A stretch of 64,000 bases of DNA from the NCBI RefSeq assembly GCF_003966715.1, contig NZ_AP018907.1, positions 2,778,001 to 2,842,000 of the forward strand. Direction: 5' to 3'. This document shows positions 1 to 8,771 of this stretch, one piece after another. The DNA is from Blastochloris tepida. Lineage in GTDB: Bacteria; Pseudomonadota; Alphaproteobacteria; Rhizobiales; Xanthobacteraceae. The stretch's first letter is position 1; each line of letters begins with the position of its first letter. A model generated the notes under the pieces. It ran no database searches and had not been told where the DNA came from. It saw only the letters and a program-made list of their open reading frames with translations. The position numbers were made by a program, and so were the translations under genes.

Positions 1-688
1 TGCCTGAATAGCCGACGACGAACCTGTCTCCCAATTGCCACTCCTGGCGAAGCGAATTGTCGGCATGATCGATGGGCTCGATCGCCGCATCGTCGCACCA
101 ATTGGCAATCACCTGGATCGTCTCCGGCGCAACGCTGAGCGAGCGCAATCGCGCCGCCATCCGCTCGCCGATCGCGACATTGGCGGTCGCGGCGCGCAGC
201 GACCACGTTCTCAGCGCACGCAGCGGCGCTCCACGCCAGCCGGCGAAGGTCTTGAGGCCAAGCTCTGCCGCAACCTCCGGATAGAGATCCTGCAGCCAAT
301 TGAGGAGGCGCGCGCCCTTGGCCTTCGCCACCATTGCCGCGACGATCGAGATCAGCGGCGGATCGGTCTTGGCAACCACAATATCGCCGCGCCGGACCTC
401 ATGCGCCAACACAGCAAACGCCGCGATATAGAACGACAAATAATCGACGGCACGACCAACGAGCCCACTTCGGCCGAAGCCGGTGGTCGCCACCCGGCGG
501 ATGCGAACACCGTTGATCGTCTCGCAAGCCGGCAGCACATCCGCCGGATCGTCGTAGCGCAGCCGACTCGTCACGATCACCACGTCGCGCCCGTCCCGCG
601 CCAAGCCGAAGGCGAGGTCAGAGACGATCTGGCTCGTGGCGGAGTGGTCCGGATGGAAGAACCGGTTGATGAAGATCAGCCGGGTCAT
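1..688 (-). CDS. GT4 family glycosyltransferase, WbuB-like, partial (3' end outside window)
   Basis: Reading the minus strand from ATG at 688 gives an uninterrupted frame to the window edge (229 codons). It begins MTRLIFINRFFHPDHSATSQ, the typical N-terminus of WbuB-like family 4 glycosyltransferases, which transfer a sugar from a nucleotide donor to a lipid-linked glycan on the cytoplasmic face of the inner membrane. The visible part covers the N-terminal Rossmann domain (LLNWLQDLYPEVAAELG at mid-length) and the beginning of the C-terminal domain (FVVGYSG). The catalytic E-x7-E segment is beyond the edge. It is the last visible gene of the leftward polysaccharide locus, 146 bp after the SGNH hydrolase. 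The first 59 bp are repeated at 1881-1939 in front of that hydrolase. Confidence 0.85.
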   Translation of the reverse strand, partial: MTRLIFINRFFHPDHSATSQIVSDLAFGLARDGRDVVIVTSRLRYDDPADVLPACETINGVRIRRVATTGFGRSGLVGRAVDYLSFYIAAFAVLAHEVRRGDIVVAKTDPPLISIVAAMVAKAKGARLLNWLQDLYPEVAAELGLKTFAGWRGAPLRALRTWSLRAATANVAIGERMAARLRSLSVAPETIQVIANWCDDAAIEPIDHADNSLRQEWQLGDRFVVGYSG

Positions 689-690
689 TC
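632..690 (-). repeat. 59-bp direct repeat, copy 1 (5' end of GT4 gene)
   Basis: Positions 632-690 and 1881-1939 agree at 57 of 59 bases. In both copies the repeat covers the start codon and the first 17 or so codons of a GT4 gene. Copy 1 is part of the intact frame. Copy 2 belongs to the short remnant at 1803-1937. Confidence 0.9.
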
Positions 691-834
691 TGGTAGATCC
701 ATGGCGGAACGCATCATCATTTGCGCCCGGCTTGTCCTTCTGAGCGAAAATACTTCAACACTCTCGCAACGCTACGTGCTTATCACGCCATATAAATGGA
801 TATTCCGTCTTTTACATATAGATATGCTTTGGCA

Positions 835-1806
835 TCAGCGTACATGCCCTGAACTCCTACAGACATCCACCGAAGCGTCCCCTCCAAACGTCTTGAGCAG
901 GCATTCAAAAATGGTGGCGTATGCAGCTTGGCCTGCTGCATTGGGATGGATGTCGTCGCGATACAATTCAGTCTTCCAACCGGCCACGGTTTCGACGTCA
1001 AACATAGGAACACCTGTCGACTTCACAATCGATGTCAATCGCGCTCTCTGCTCGATCTCGCTCTCCTCAGCAGCGCCTGCAGTTTCAGTTCGGGTCGGAT
1101 GCAACACGAGGACGACGTTACGGACATTCTTCTGCGCTGCCGCAATCAAATCCCGAAGCGCCGCCTCCCCCTTTTGCCTGCGCTCGTCCGGGGAATAGGT
1201 GACCGACGGAGGGGATGGCTCAGATCTCAAATAAGGACCGAGCGCCGGGATGTGCCTGGGCAAATACCTCGTGATGAGTTCCGACAACGCCGACATCGGA
1301 GATTCTTCAGGAAAATCGTCGCCATAATGCACGCGAAACTCGGGCAGATCCTCCAGGTCGTGCGTACTGACGACGATGAGGGCAGCGTCGGCGTCGAACC
1401 ATCCATGTCTCGTGACATAGGCGAGCAGATTTGCAGGCCCCCAAGAACCTGCTGAAATGTTGCCAACCCAGGCGTTTGCACCGATTTTTCTTGCCAATAC
1501 TTCTGAAGAAATATCCTTTTGATCGGTCAGAGCGCCACCATTGACCACGCTGTCACCGAGCACCAAGACGCGGAAATCGTCCCCATTTTTCGCGGGTGGG
1601 ACTTCAGAAGCTCGCATCGATTTTGAGTTGTAGGAAACAATATTTCCGAAACGTTCGTAGGTTCGCCCGGGTCTGAAGATGTATTCGAGTTCGGCGTCGA
1701 TCACGGTCAGTGGTGGATCGCCTAGACCAAGACCGAATCGAGCAAACGCTTCGGCACCGACGACAGCAATCGCGATGAGTAATGCTATCGTTATAATCCG
1801 CCTCAT
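835..1806 (-). CDS. SGNH/GDSL-family hydrolase, membrane-anchored or exported
   Basis: The 323-residue protein opens with a hydrophobic segment (residues 3-21), so it is probably anchored or exported to the periplasm. The SGNH block I serine is in VLVLGDSVVNGG near residue 83, and the C-terminal catalytic Asp/His pair is in RDDIHPNAAG near residue 285. Members of this superfamily in polysaccharide loci usually act as O-acetyl esterases or acyltransferases on the glycan; the exact substrate cannot be read here. Its ATG overlaps the stop of the upstream glycosyltransferase remnant by ATGA (1803-1806), so it was probably translationally coupled to a complete gene before that gene was lost. Confidence 0.75.
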   Translation of the reverse strand: MRRIITIALLIAIAVVGAEAFARFGLGLGDPPLTVIDAELEYIFRPGRTYERFGNIVSYNSKSMRASEVPPAKNGDDFRVLVLGDSVVNGGALTDQKDISSEVLARKIGANAWVGNISAGSWGPANLLAYVTRHGWFDADAALIVVSTHDLEDLPEFRVHYGDDFPEESPMSALSELITRYLPRHIPALGPYLRSEPSPPSVTYSPDERRQKGEAALRDLIAAAQKNVRNVVLVLHPTRTETAGAAEESEIEQRARLTSIVKSTGVPMFDVETVAGWKTELYRDDIHPNAAGQAAYATIFECLLKTFGGDASVDVCRSSGHVR

Positions 1807-1937
1807 GGCGCGTTCCTTAAGCTCATCCGAATCTTACCCCCCCCTTGCCAATAATAACGGCGAACGGTGGCGGCGAACCGGCTCGTGGCGGAGTGGTCCG
1901 GATGAAAGAACCGGTTGATGAAGATCAGCCGGGGCAT
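1803..1937 (-). pseudogene. Remnant of a GT4 glycosyltransferase (44 codons)
   Basis: From ATG at 1937 the frame reads MPRLIFINRFFHPDHSATS, nearly identical to the start of the GT4 gene at 1-688, then diverges into unrelated residues and stops at 1803, overlapping the SGNH gene start by ATGA. A glycosyltransferase is normally about 400 residues, so this is a relic. A run of eight C residues on the plus strand (1837-1844) lies within it. The likeliest origin is deletion or recombination between two related glycosyltransferase genes that left only the 5' end. It could still act as a short leader peptide that couples translation of the hydrolase. Confidence 0.65.
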
Positions 1938-1992
1938 TCCGGCCCGCCTCGTCGTGATCTGTCTGACAATTTGCCGAGGAGTGAGTTGACTC

Positions 1993-2310
1993 TCACATGG
2001 TCGGGCGGCGCGCCACGGCGACCATCGACTTGGCAAGCCAGCGCACCCGGCCCACGAACCGGAACCGGACGTCGCGAAAGCCCGCTTCTTCCAGCAGAGT
2101 CGTCAACGTCCGGACTGACCAGAACTTGATGTGCCCGCCGTCCCACAGCACCGTGAAATGATTGTCCATCTTTCCCGTGACGGCCATGGCGACGTTCTTC
2201 AGATAGCCGTGATAGGGAGTCGAGACGATACAGTGGCCGCCCGGACGAACCAGATCGAACATGCGCCGCGCATAGAGTCGCGGGTCGATCAGATGTTCGA
2301 CCACTTCAAG
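1993..2310 (-). pseudogene. Class I SAM methyltransferase, C-terminal half (split by IS1634-family element)
   Basis: This frame encodes EVVEHLIDPRLYARRMFDLV, then RPGGHCIVSTPYHGY and a C-terminal LLEEAGF segment, ending in RRPTM and a stop at 1993. These are the post-motif-I parts of UbiG-like methyltransferases: the acidic motif before the EVVEHL helix, and the RPGG turn. The N-terminal half lies at 4258-4563 beyond an inserted transposon. Removing the element and one copy of the 5-bp duplication restores the continuous reading DAVVSLEVVEHL. The function was presumably methylation of a sugar or of the glycan end in the polysaccharide pathway; it is broken here. Confidence 0.85.
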
Positions 2311-4252
2311 CCCCACTTCAACAGCGGAATTTCGTAAGCTACTGGCCTGACGTAATTTTTGGCGAAATTCGAGGCGGCGTGGCACTACGCCTCGGGCGGC
2401 CGCGGCGTTTCAGGGCCGGTTTCGGCGCCGGCTCGGGGTCCGGCGGTTTAGCCTGTCGCGCCCGGGGCGGCAGCGCGATGCGGACACGCCGGAAGAGATC
2501 GCTCACCGCCGGTGTCGCGTCGGTGCGCACCAGCCAATCGACCTCGCGGTGACGGAGCCGGACCTGTTGGAGCCGGTCGAGTTCGCGCAGCAGCGCCGCC
2601 CATTCCAAAACCCCGTCGTTGTAGAGTTCGTCGAGTTCCGCGCGCATCAACAGCGCCAGGAACGAGCAGAACACGTGGCCCCGGATTGCCGCGTCGGAGG
2701 AATGGAAGATCGGCCGGGTGCGCATCACCGCCTTGGCGCGCAGGAACTGTTCCTCGACCTGGAGCAGATCACGATAGCGCAGCACCGCCTGCAGCGGGGT
2801 GATCCTGGCGTTGGTGCGCAGCACGAAGATGCCGTCGAAGCGAGCCTCCTCGGCGAGCTTGCCGGGGTCGATCTCGAAGGCCGGCTGACCTTCGGCCTTT
2901 TTCGATTTGCGCAGGAAGCGCCGGTACGCCGAGTTGCCGATCAGCGTCTTGTCGCCCTTCTTCAGCTGCGCTTCGAGCCCGGCCACGATCGCTTGGCGAT
3001 CGGCACGGTCCTTCTCGGCCTCCGCCTCGTTGCGGCATACGATGTACCGAATGCCGGCAACGGTGACCTCCTTGACGAACAACTGGGTCTCGCCGCGCTG
3101 GCGTTCGATCAGCAGCGGCACGAAGGGGCGCTCGTCGGCCAGCACCACCGTCTTCACGACGGTGTCGGTGCGCTCGCGGGCGCCGAGGATGTATTCGAGC
3201 TTGCGCTCCTCGAGCCCGGCGATGGTCGAAGCCGAGATCATGCCACGGTCGGCGACCACGCACACCCGGCCAATGCGGAAGCGGCCGCGCAGCCGGTCCA
3301 CCACCGGCAGCAGCGTCGTGACGTCGGCGGTGTTGCCCGGCCACATCTCCGTACAGATTGGCCAGCCGGCACCATCGACCACCAGGGCCAGGATCATCTG
3401 GTTGAGGTCGGGCCGGTAATCCTTCGAATAGCCGCGCTCGCCGAGCGTCTCGCCGCCCTCGCCGTAGAACGACAGGCTGGTGGTGTCCATGAACACCACC
3501 GACAGGTCGGAGAACAGGTCACGGCGGCGCGCGAACAGCCGTTCCTCGATCTCATCCTTGACACACCTCGGCGCGAGCTCGCCCTCAGCAGCCTTCGCGA
3601 CCTCCTCGCCGAGCCAGGCCATCGCCCGGTAGAAGTGATGGAGGTCGAGCCCGTCGGTGCCGGGGATGTCGTAGTCGGCCATCCAGGATGCGCAATCGCG
3701 GTCGGAGCCGGACACGAACAGCCGGTGCAGGGTAGCGGCGAACACCGCGCGCTCGACCGCGAACTCGAAGGCCCGCTCCTTCAGGAGATCCTCAAGGACG
3801 GCGTCGATGCCGAGGCGCTGCCAGACCCGCCCGAACACCAATGGGCCGCCGATGCGTTTGGCGCCGGCCGAGAGCTGGCCCTCAGTGTCCTCGTCGAGCG
3901 CTCGCAGCAGCAGGACTTGGTCGGTGAACTTCGCCCCCGACGCCAGGAGCGAGGCCAGGGCACCGGAGGTGGCGAGGTCGTCGACGCGGCCGAGGGTGGC
4001 GATGACGGACTGGCGGACGGCGCCGTCGACGCGCTTGCTCTCAACGATCTGGACGTAGGCGCGTCCGCCGGAGCCTTTGAGACGGAAGAACATGGCGGCC
4101 TCCGAGGCTGACACTACGGGATCAGACTCGGAGCCATCAATCAAGCTATTTCTAGCGTTCGGCGTGGCACTACGTTTTGCGAAATCGCCGACTCCGCCCC
4201 AGCAAAATCAACGGCTTATGACGAAATCGGCCGTTTCACTGTTCAACTCGGG
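2311..4252 (-). mobile_element. IS1634-family insertion sequence, 1942 bp, with 5-bp target duplication
   Basis: The ends are imperfect inverted repeats: CCCCACTTCAACAGCGGAA at 2311-2329 against CCCGAGTTGAACAGTGAAA read inwards from 4252. The element is flanked on both sides by TCAAG (2306-2310 and 4253-4257), the target-site duplication. It carries one transposase gene and is inserted in a methyltransferase gene of the polysaccharide locus. The intact transposase, recognisable ends and exact duplication suggest a fairly recent insertion. Confidence 0.9.
2339..4093 (-). CDS. IS1634-family transposase (DDE)
   Basis: 584 residues from the ATG at 4093, preceded by GGAGG; the frame is open further upstream only from a TTG at 4144. 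It begins MFFRLKGSGGRAYVQIVES, a typical N-terminus of the IS1634 (IS4 superfamily) transposases. The likely catalytic triad is the D of VFMDTTSLSFYGE, the D of VVADRGMIS and the E of LLQVEEQFLRAK. The C-terminus is basic and proline-rich. The enzyme cuts and joins the ends of its own element. The frame shows no interruption, so the element may be active. Confidence 0.92.
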   Translation of the reverse strand: MFFRLKGSGGRAYVQIVESKRVDGAVRQSVIATLGRVDDLATSGALASLLASGAKFTDQVLLLRALDEDTEGQLSAGAKRIGGPLVFGRVWQRLGIDAVLEDLLKERAFEFAVERAVFAATLHRLFVSGSDRDCASWMADYDIPGTDGLDLHHFYRAMAWLGEEVAKAAEGELAPRCVKDEIEERLFARRRDLFSDLSVVFMDTTSLSFYGEGGETLGERGYSKDYRPDLNQMILALVVDGAGWPICTEMWPGNTADVTTLLPVVDRLRGRFRIGRVCVVADRGMISASTIAGLEERKLEYILGARERTDTVVKTVVLADERPFVPLLIERQRGETQLFVKEVTVAGIRYIVCRNEAEAEKDRADRQAIVAGLEAQLKKGDKTLIGNSAYRRFLRKSKKAEGQPAFEIDPGKLAEEARFDGIFVLRTNARITPLQAVLRYRDLLQVEEQFLRAKAVMRTRPIFHSSDAAIRGHVFCSFLALLMRAELDELYNDGVLEWAALLRELDRLQQVRLRHREVDWLVRTDATPAVSDLFRRVRIALPPRARQAKPPDPEPAPKPALKRRGRPRRSATPPRISPKITSGQ

Positions 4253-4257
4253 TCAAG

Positions 4258-4563
4258 GCTGACAACGGCATCGAACTGTCCGTATTTCCCGGCCAAATCA
4301 TCATAGACCGACGCGCGTTCAAGCCGAAGGTGTGGGAACGCCGCGTTCGCCTCGGCAATCCCCGATTCCGACAGATCGATGCCGGCAACGTCAAAATTCT
4401 TCGACAGGTGGTTTGCGACGCTGCCATTCCCGCACCCCAGATCGAAGATTCGAGAGGGCTTGATCTCTCCGAGCACCTGATCGAGGCACGGGACAAGAAT
4501 ATCGTGCGCTGCCGTGTGTGCTGCGGATTTGTAGGCATACTCAGGCGCGTTGTGCACAATCAT
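4258..4563 (-). pseudogene. Class I SAM methyltransferase, N-terminal half (split by IS1634-family element)
   Basis: From ATG at 4563 the frame reads MIVHNAPEYAYKSAAHTAAH and contains SAM-binding motif I (RIFDLGCGNGSVANHL) and motif II (VAGIDLSESG). It then runs into the transposon after VVSL. Other possible starts are ATGs at 4590 and 4623, which would overlap the upstream GT2 gene further; even from 4563 the overlap with that gene is 23 bp. With the half at 1993-2310 it would make a protein of roughly 205-210 residues, a usual length for this family. The split separates motif I from the acidic and post motifs, so neither half should be active. Confidence 0.85.
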
Positions 4564-5491
4564 CGAATTGCTCACACTTGATCGCTGCATCTGCCGGCCG
4601 CGGATCCAGGCCGGTACAGGCACGTATCGCGTCCGCTAGCGGCACACCGTTCCGCGCGGCAAATGTCTCGATCTCGATAATCTTCGCATCGACAAGGGTT
4701 CGGTACCAAAACCCTTGCAGGACATGGAAGTACCAACCCTCACGCCCATCGAGAAAGCCCAGGCGGAAGACATAGCGATAGAAAAAATAGAGAAGTGCAC
4801 GCGCGCCGCCTCCAAGCTTCAGATAGAGGTTGTTCTTAAGCGCACGTTTGAGCACCACCTGATCAAGTCCGCTCGACCGCGACACCGACTGGATGGCGAA
4901 CACACCGTGCCTGTGCGCCAGGATGTCGATGGCTTCGCGGGCAGCGTACCAATTGTGCTTCTCCGTCCACCACCCCAGCGAATTCAGGTTGATGTCATCG
5001 ATCCTCAACGGGGACTTCGCAACACGGCCCTCGACGATGACGTGTTCGTCCATCCATCGCTGTTCGCAGATGCCCCGCCCTTCGCGCCAGATGCGGAGCT
5101 GCCAGATCGGATCCATGCCGCCCCATCTCATCGGGCGGTTCATAAAGTGCAGCCTGCGTCGAACCAGCAGGCCATCGACATCGTCCGGCATTCGAGCGAG
5201 AGCCGCGCGGACCGCATCCGGCGCATCCAGCAGCACTTCGTCGGCATCGATCCGCAACAGCCACCCGCCGCGGCCCCGCAAGGATGCAATCGCGAAATTG
5301 AGCTGCGTCGCGTGGTTGACGAAGGGATTCACCAGAACCGTTGCGCCGAACCGCCCGGCGATCTCGACCGTGCGGTCCGATGATCCCGAATCGACCACGA
5401 GAATGGAATCGCACGCGGCAGCGATGCTTCGCAGGCAGCGCTCGAGGTGCTTCTCCTCGTTGAGCGTCAGGACGATTGCGTGGAGGCTCAC
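4541..5491 (-). CDS. Glycosyltransferase family 2
   Basis: 316 residues. The N-terminus MSLHAIVLTLNEEKHLERCL and the following ILVVDSGSSDRTVEIA are typical of the GT-A fold of family 2. The DxD nucleotide/metal motif is DAD in LLRIDADEVLLDAP near residue 82. The C-terminal part has hydrophobic stretches (LLYFFYRYVFRLGFL) like those in WaaE/KdtX-type enzymes. It probably adds one sugar to the lipid-linked repeat unit at the inner membrane. Its ATG overlaps the stop of the acetyltransferase gene by 4 bp (5488-5491), and its 3' end overlaps the disrupted methyltransferase, so the three genes were co-transcribed. Confidence 0.88.
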   Translation of the reverse strand: MSLHAIVLTLNEEKHLERCLRSIAAACDSILVVDSGSSDRTVEIAGRFGATVLVNPFVNHATQLNFAIASLRGRGGWLLRIDADEVLLDAPDAVRAALARMPDDVDGLLVRRRLHFMNRPMRWGGMDPIWQLRIWREGRGICEQRWMDEHVIVEGRVAKSPLRIDDINLNSLGWWTEKHNWYAAREAIDILAHRHGVFAIQSVSRSSGLDQVVLKRALKNNLYLKLGGGARALLYFFYRYVFRLGFLDGREGWYFHVLQGFWYRTLVDAKIIEIETFAARNGVPLADAIRACTGLDPRPADAAIKCEQFDDCAQRA

Positions 5492-6141
5492 GGTACGTCC
5501 CGTGTCCGGATGCCTATTTGCCTGGCCGGATTGCCGACGACCACCGCGGCAGGCGCGACGTCGCGCGTAACGACGGCGCGAGAGCCGACCACGGCGAAAC
5601 CCGAGACAGTCACCCCCGGACCGACGAATGCTTCCGCCGCGATCCAGGCGTGCGCCCCGATCGTGATCGGGCCCACGACGAGCGGAAAGGCGGGGTCGCG
5701 GATGTCATGGGTCGCCGCGCAGAGATAGGCACGCTGGCTGACGATGCTGCCATCGCCAAGCGTGATCGGGGCGGCACTATAGCAGTCGACGCCGGCAGCC
5801 AGACAACTGCCCTCGCCCATCGTCAAATTCCATGGCGCCCAGATGCGGGCGGACGGATAGGGATGGGCCGCCTTCCCGATCCGCGCGCCGAACATCCGCA
5901 ACAGAAAACGCCGCCAGCCATGGAGCGGCACCGGCGACCACCGGTAGAGCGTGGATTCGACAATGGTCCACGCCAAGCGCCGGAGCTTGTCGCCCACGCT
6001 TGGCGACGGCACGGTCCTCAGGCGGCTGCGAGCGTTCTGCCGCCCGTCCGTGGCAGGCGGGGCGGGCGCAGCCGGCTCAAGCGTCGCCCGCTCAGCCGCG
6101 TCTGTCACTGACAATTGCTCCATGTCGGGCTTCGCAAACAT
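5488..6141 (-). CDS. Hexapeptide-repeat acetyltransferase, WcaF-like
   Basis: 217 residues. After about 50 residues of Ala/Pro-rich leader the protein matches the WcaF/colanic-acid acetyltransferase type: LLRMFGARIGKAAHPYPSAR, then left-handed beta-helix hexapeptides (ITLGDGSIVSQRAYLC, ITIGAHAWIAAEAFVGPGVT) and the closing ARDVAPAAVVVGNPAR-like segment. The likely catalytic His is in CAATHDIRDP. It would transfer acetyl from acetyl-CoA to a sugar of the repeat unit. The start is uncertain: ATG at 6141 or 6123. It is followed with a 4-bp overlap by the GT2 gene. Confidence 0.82.
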   Translation of the reverse strand: MFAKPDMEQLSVTDAAERATLEPAAPAPPATDGRQNARSRLRTVPSPSVGDKLRRLAWTIVESTLYRWSPVPLHGWRRFLLRMFGARIGKAAHPYPSARIWAPWNLTMGEGSCLAAGVDCYSAAPITLGDGSIVSQRAYLCAATHDIRDPAFPLVVGPITIGAHAWIAAEAFVGPGVTVSGFAVVGSRAVVTRDVAPAAVVVGNPARQIGIRTRDVP

Positions 6142-6160
6142 CCGGTCACCGTGCCCATTT

Positions 6161-6205
6161 GTGCCGCGCCCATGTGTGCCGCGCCTGAGTGTGCCGCGCC
6201 TGGGC
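6161..6205. repeat. 15-bp tandem repeat, three units
   Basis: Three adjacent 15-bp units, GTGCCGCGCCCATGT, GTGCCGCGCCTGAGT and GTGCCGCGCCTGGGC, preceded by a decayed partial unit (GTGCCCATTT). They lie in the 114-bp gap between two glycan genes. The same 15-bp periodicity appears elsewhere in the window. Confidence 0.85.
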
Positions 6206-6255
6206 GCAGCGCGATGCCGGACAACATCCCGCAGGCGACGTCACGTGCATCCCGA

Positions 6256-7443
6256 TCAGGCGGTCGCGACGCAGGCGGGCATATTGGTGCCGCGAACCAG
6301 CCAGCCATAGACGGCGAGCAGATCGTCGGCCACGCGGTCCCAGGTGAAACGCGTCTCCACCAGCTCCCGGCCGCGGCTGCCGACGATTGCGAGATCGGTG
6401 GGCGATCCGAGATGGGTCGCCAGCACCTCGGCGATGTCGTCGGGATCGGTGGTGATTTCGACGGCGGCCCCGGCGGCAAACCCTTCGGGCAGGTTGCACG
6501 CCGCGGTCATGAACACCGGCAGCCAATTGGCCCACGCTTCGAGCACCGCCATCGGCAGTCCTTCGGAATAGGAGGCCAGGATGAAGGCTTGGGCGTGCGC
6601 CAGCATCGCCGCCTTTTCATCACCGAACAACGGGCCGGGAAACAGGACATCGTCGGCGAGGCCGAGATCGGCGGCCAGGGCCGTGAGGCCTGACGCGTGT
6701 CCGCCATCATCCCAGCCGGCCAGCACGAGCCGCCAGCGTGCCGCGGTCGCAGGTGCGCGATGCTTCAGCCGCGCCCAGGCAAGCAGCGTCTCGCGCAGGC
6801 CCTTCTTGGGGTGGAGGCGGCCCAGAAACAGCATCACGGCCCGGTCGTCGTCGCCGAGCACCGCGGGGCGCGGCCAGGATGCATCCGGCGGCGGAAGGTC
6901 CACGCCGTTGGGGATCAGTGCGACCGGATTGGACAGCCCGAGCGCGCGGATCGACGCGGCTTCCGATGCCGTCAAGGCGTGGAGGCACGCGGCGCCCTCA
7001 AGATTGCGCCGCTCATAGAACGCCAGCGCCAGCTTCTTTTTCCAGGCGGAATTGCGAAGCGCCCAGGGATCGAGCATGCCGCGCGGTGTGATCATTACCG
7101 GCCGCGATGTACGCCGGCGCCAGCGGGACACCGAGGTCGACCACAGCATCCACAATCCTTGCTGATGCACGATGTCGAAGTCACGCCGCAGAAGGTCGTC
7201 GGACAGTTCGGGACAATATCCAAATACAGCCGGTCCAACTGTCTTCGAAACGCACGTTTGGACCGCACCCCACGCGCTGAGATCCGGCTCGGTATACTGG
7301 TCACGCACGCCGAACGCAGCGACCTCTACGCCCCGTTGCTGCAGGGCACGCGCGGATGCCCGCACCGAATGGAACAATCCGCCGGCATTGCGCGACAATG
7401 ACCCGGTCACCAGGGCGACAGAGCCGTCGAAATCCGTCGTCAC
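6256..7443 (-). CDS. GT4 family glycosyltransferase
   Basis: 395 residues with the two-domain GT-B layout. The N-terminal domain has SLSRNAGGLFHSVRASARAL, and the linker carries the LIPNGVDLP motif. The C-terminal nucleotide-sugar domain begins VMLFLGRLHPKKGL and contains the E-x7-E motif in ASYSEGLPMAVLEAWA near residue 317. It transfers an activated sugar to the growing glycan at the cytoplasmic membrane. Its ATG overlaps the stop of the Wzy-like gene by ATGA (7440-7443), indicating translational coupling. The 114 bp after its stop contain the 15-bp tandem repeat. Confidence 0.9.
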   Translation of the reverse strand: MTTDFDGSVALVTGSLSRNAGGLFHSVRASARALQQRGVEVAAFGVRDQYTEPDLSAWGAVQTCVSKTVGPAVFGYCPELSDDLLRRDFDIVHQQGLWMLWSTSVSRWRRRTSRPVMITPRGMLDPWALRNSAWKKKLALAFYERRNLEGAACLHALTASEAASIRALGLSNPVALIPNGVDLPPPDASWPRPAVLGDDDRAVMLFLGRLHPKKGLRETLLAWARLKHRAPATAARWRLVLAGWDDGGHASGLTALAADLGLADDVLFPGPLFGDEKAAMLAHAQAFILASYSEGLPMAVLEAWANWLPVFMTAACNLPEGFAAGAAVEITTDPDDIAEVLATHLGSPTDLAIVGSRGRELVETRFTWDRVADDLLAVYGWLVRGTNMPACVATA

Positions 7444-8771
7444 GCCACGCCCTTGAGTTCCCGCCGGGAGAGCGGTCTTGCCGATCGGCGGATGCTGTTC
7501 ATCTCAGTCGCCAATCTAAATACGCCCCATAAAACAGAAATGATAAATATATTTTTAACAAACCAATAGTATCCGAAGTGCGTCAACGAATGAATTGACA
7601 TGCCCAAGGTCGCCGCATAAGCGGCGTAATACTTTATGTTACCACTTCGCGCAAATTTCCAAAATTTTCCCATAAAATAAGCCTGAATCCAGAACGCTGC
7701 GCCGCCTAAATACCACCAATCACGGTACGGATGCGTAAACCCGGTGGTCGTTGAGCCAATCTGCTTCTCGTATCCCGCGTACGCAAGAGAGATCTCCTCG
7801 AGATCTGCGCCGACCTTCATGTTGCTTTTGACGTCAAAACCCACGATTTGACCTGGTATATAGTTTCTCAGAATTGAATTAAAAAATTCTCCGCCAAGCG
7901 TGAACGACCCCGCCTCAGCAATGACGTCCATGAATACAACGGCATTGCGGGTCTCCGATATACTCCGGCTCTTCTCAAAACCATCCGCGACACTGAGCCA
8001 ATCGATGTCCATGATCTCCTGGAGCGTGGGAATTCTCGTTTCCAGCTTCCCGCTCGCATTGAGCGCGTAGCCGCCACCGAGAGCCCGCAGATGCCCCACG
8101 CCGTTGATAAAAAAGAACCCTAGACAGGCTGCCACGACTAAACCCCTCCGGGAAATCGTCCATCCCCGAACGAAATACAACGCGATAAGGCAGCCGAAGA
8201 CGAGTTGGAAAGTGCTTGCCCGGCGAAAATAAATCAGTACCTCCGGAGCGTATATCATGAGATTTATAGCGAAAATAGCGACAGTTGCGATTGTCGCCCG
8301 CCTCAATACCATAGCAAGAGAAAGCACTAAGGATATCGAACCGACAGAAGAGAAGAACGCCATGATAGTTATTGGCCCAGTCCACACGCGACCCACTCGG
8401 ACCTCATCGGGCTGCGACCCAATCAGTATATGCAACACGGCCGCAAACAGGGTCAGGACCAGGGTCGGCCAGACCAACCCGGCAACCGGCACCTCGAGTA
8501 GCTGCACCCGTTTCGGCGCGCCAATAATGCCCTTGCGCCACCCGAGCCATATGGCGCCAAGACACAGCAGCGACATCGCCAAGACGCGCGCTAAGCCCCA
8601 TTCCGGCAACGTACTATCGTCGAGCAGAGCCGCGGCCTGCGGCAGGAACCAGACGACATACATGGCGGCCGACAGGAACGGGACTTCCATATATCCTTCC
8701 CGCCGCTGAAGACCGTCTGCCAGCATGACACCAGCCAGCAGACAGTTGGCCCAGAATAGAACCTCGGTCAT
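7440..8771 (-). CDS. Multi-pass membrane protein, probable Wzy-like polysaccharide polymerase
   Basis: 443 residues with about ten hydrophobic segments and a longer soluble loop near residues 230-310 (SGKLETRIPTLQEIMDIDWL), the arrangement of O-antigen/EPS polymerases that join repeat units on the periplasmic side. Sequence conservation in this family is low, so the call rests on topology and on position between glycosyltransferases and downstream of a Wzx flippase. The gene is less GC-rich than its neighbours, common for polymerase genes exchanged between strains. Both ends use 4-bp ATGA overlaps with adjacent genes. An alternative is another integral membrane transferase. Confidence 0.7.
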   Translation of the reverse strand: MTEVLFWANCLLAGVMLADGLQRREGYMEVPFLSAAMYVVWFLPQAAALLDDSTLPEWGLARVLAMSLLCLGAIWLGWRKGIIGAPKRVQLLEVPVAGLVWPTLVLTLFAAVLHILIGSQPDEVRVGRVWTGPITIMAFFSSVGSISLVLSLAMVLRRATIATVAIFAINLMIYAPEVLIYFRRASTFQLVFGCLIALYFVRGWTISRRGLVVAACLGFFFINGVGHLRALGGGYALNASGKLETRIPTLQEIMDIDWLSVADGFEKSRSISETRNAVVFMDVIAEAGSFTLGGEFFNSILRNYIPGQIVGFDVKSNMKVGADLEEISLAYAGYEKQIGSTTTGFTHPYRDWWYLGGAAFWIQAYFMGKFWKFARSGNIKYYAAYAATLGMSIHSLTHFGYYWFVKNIFIISVLWGVFRLATEMNSIRRSARPLSRRELKGVA

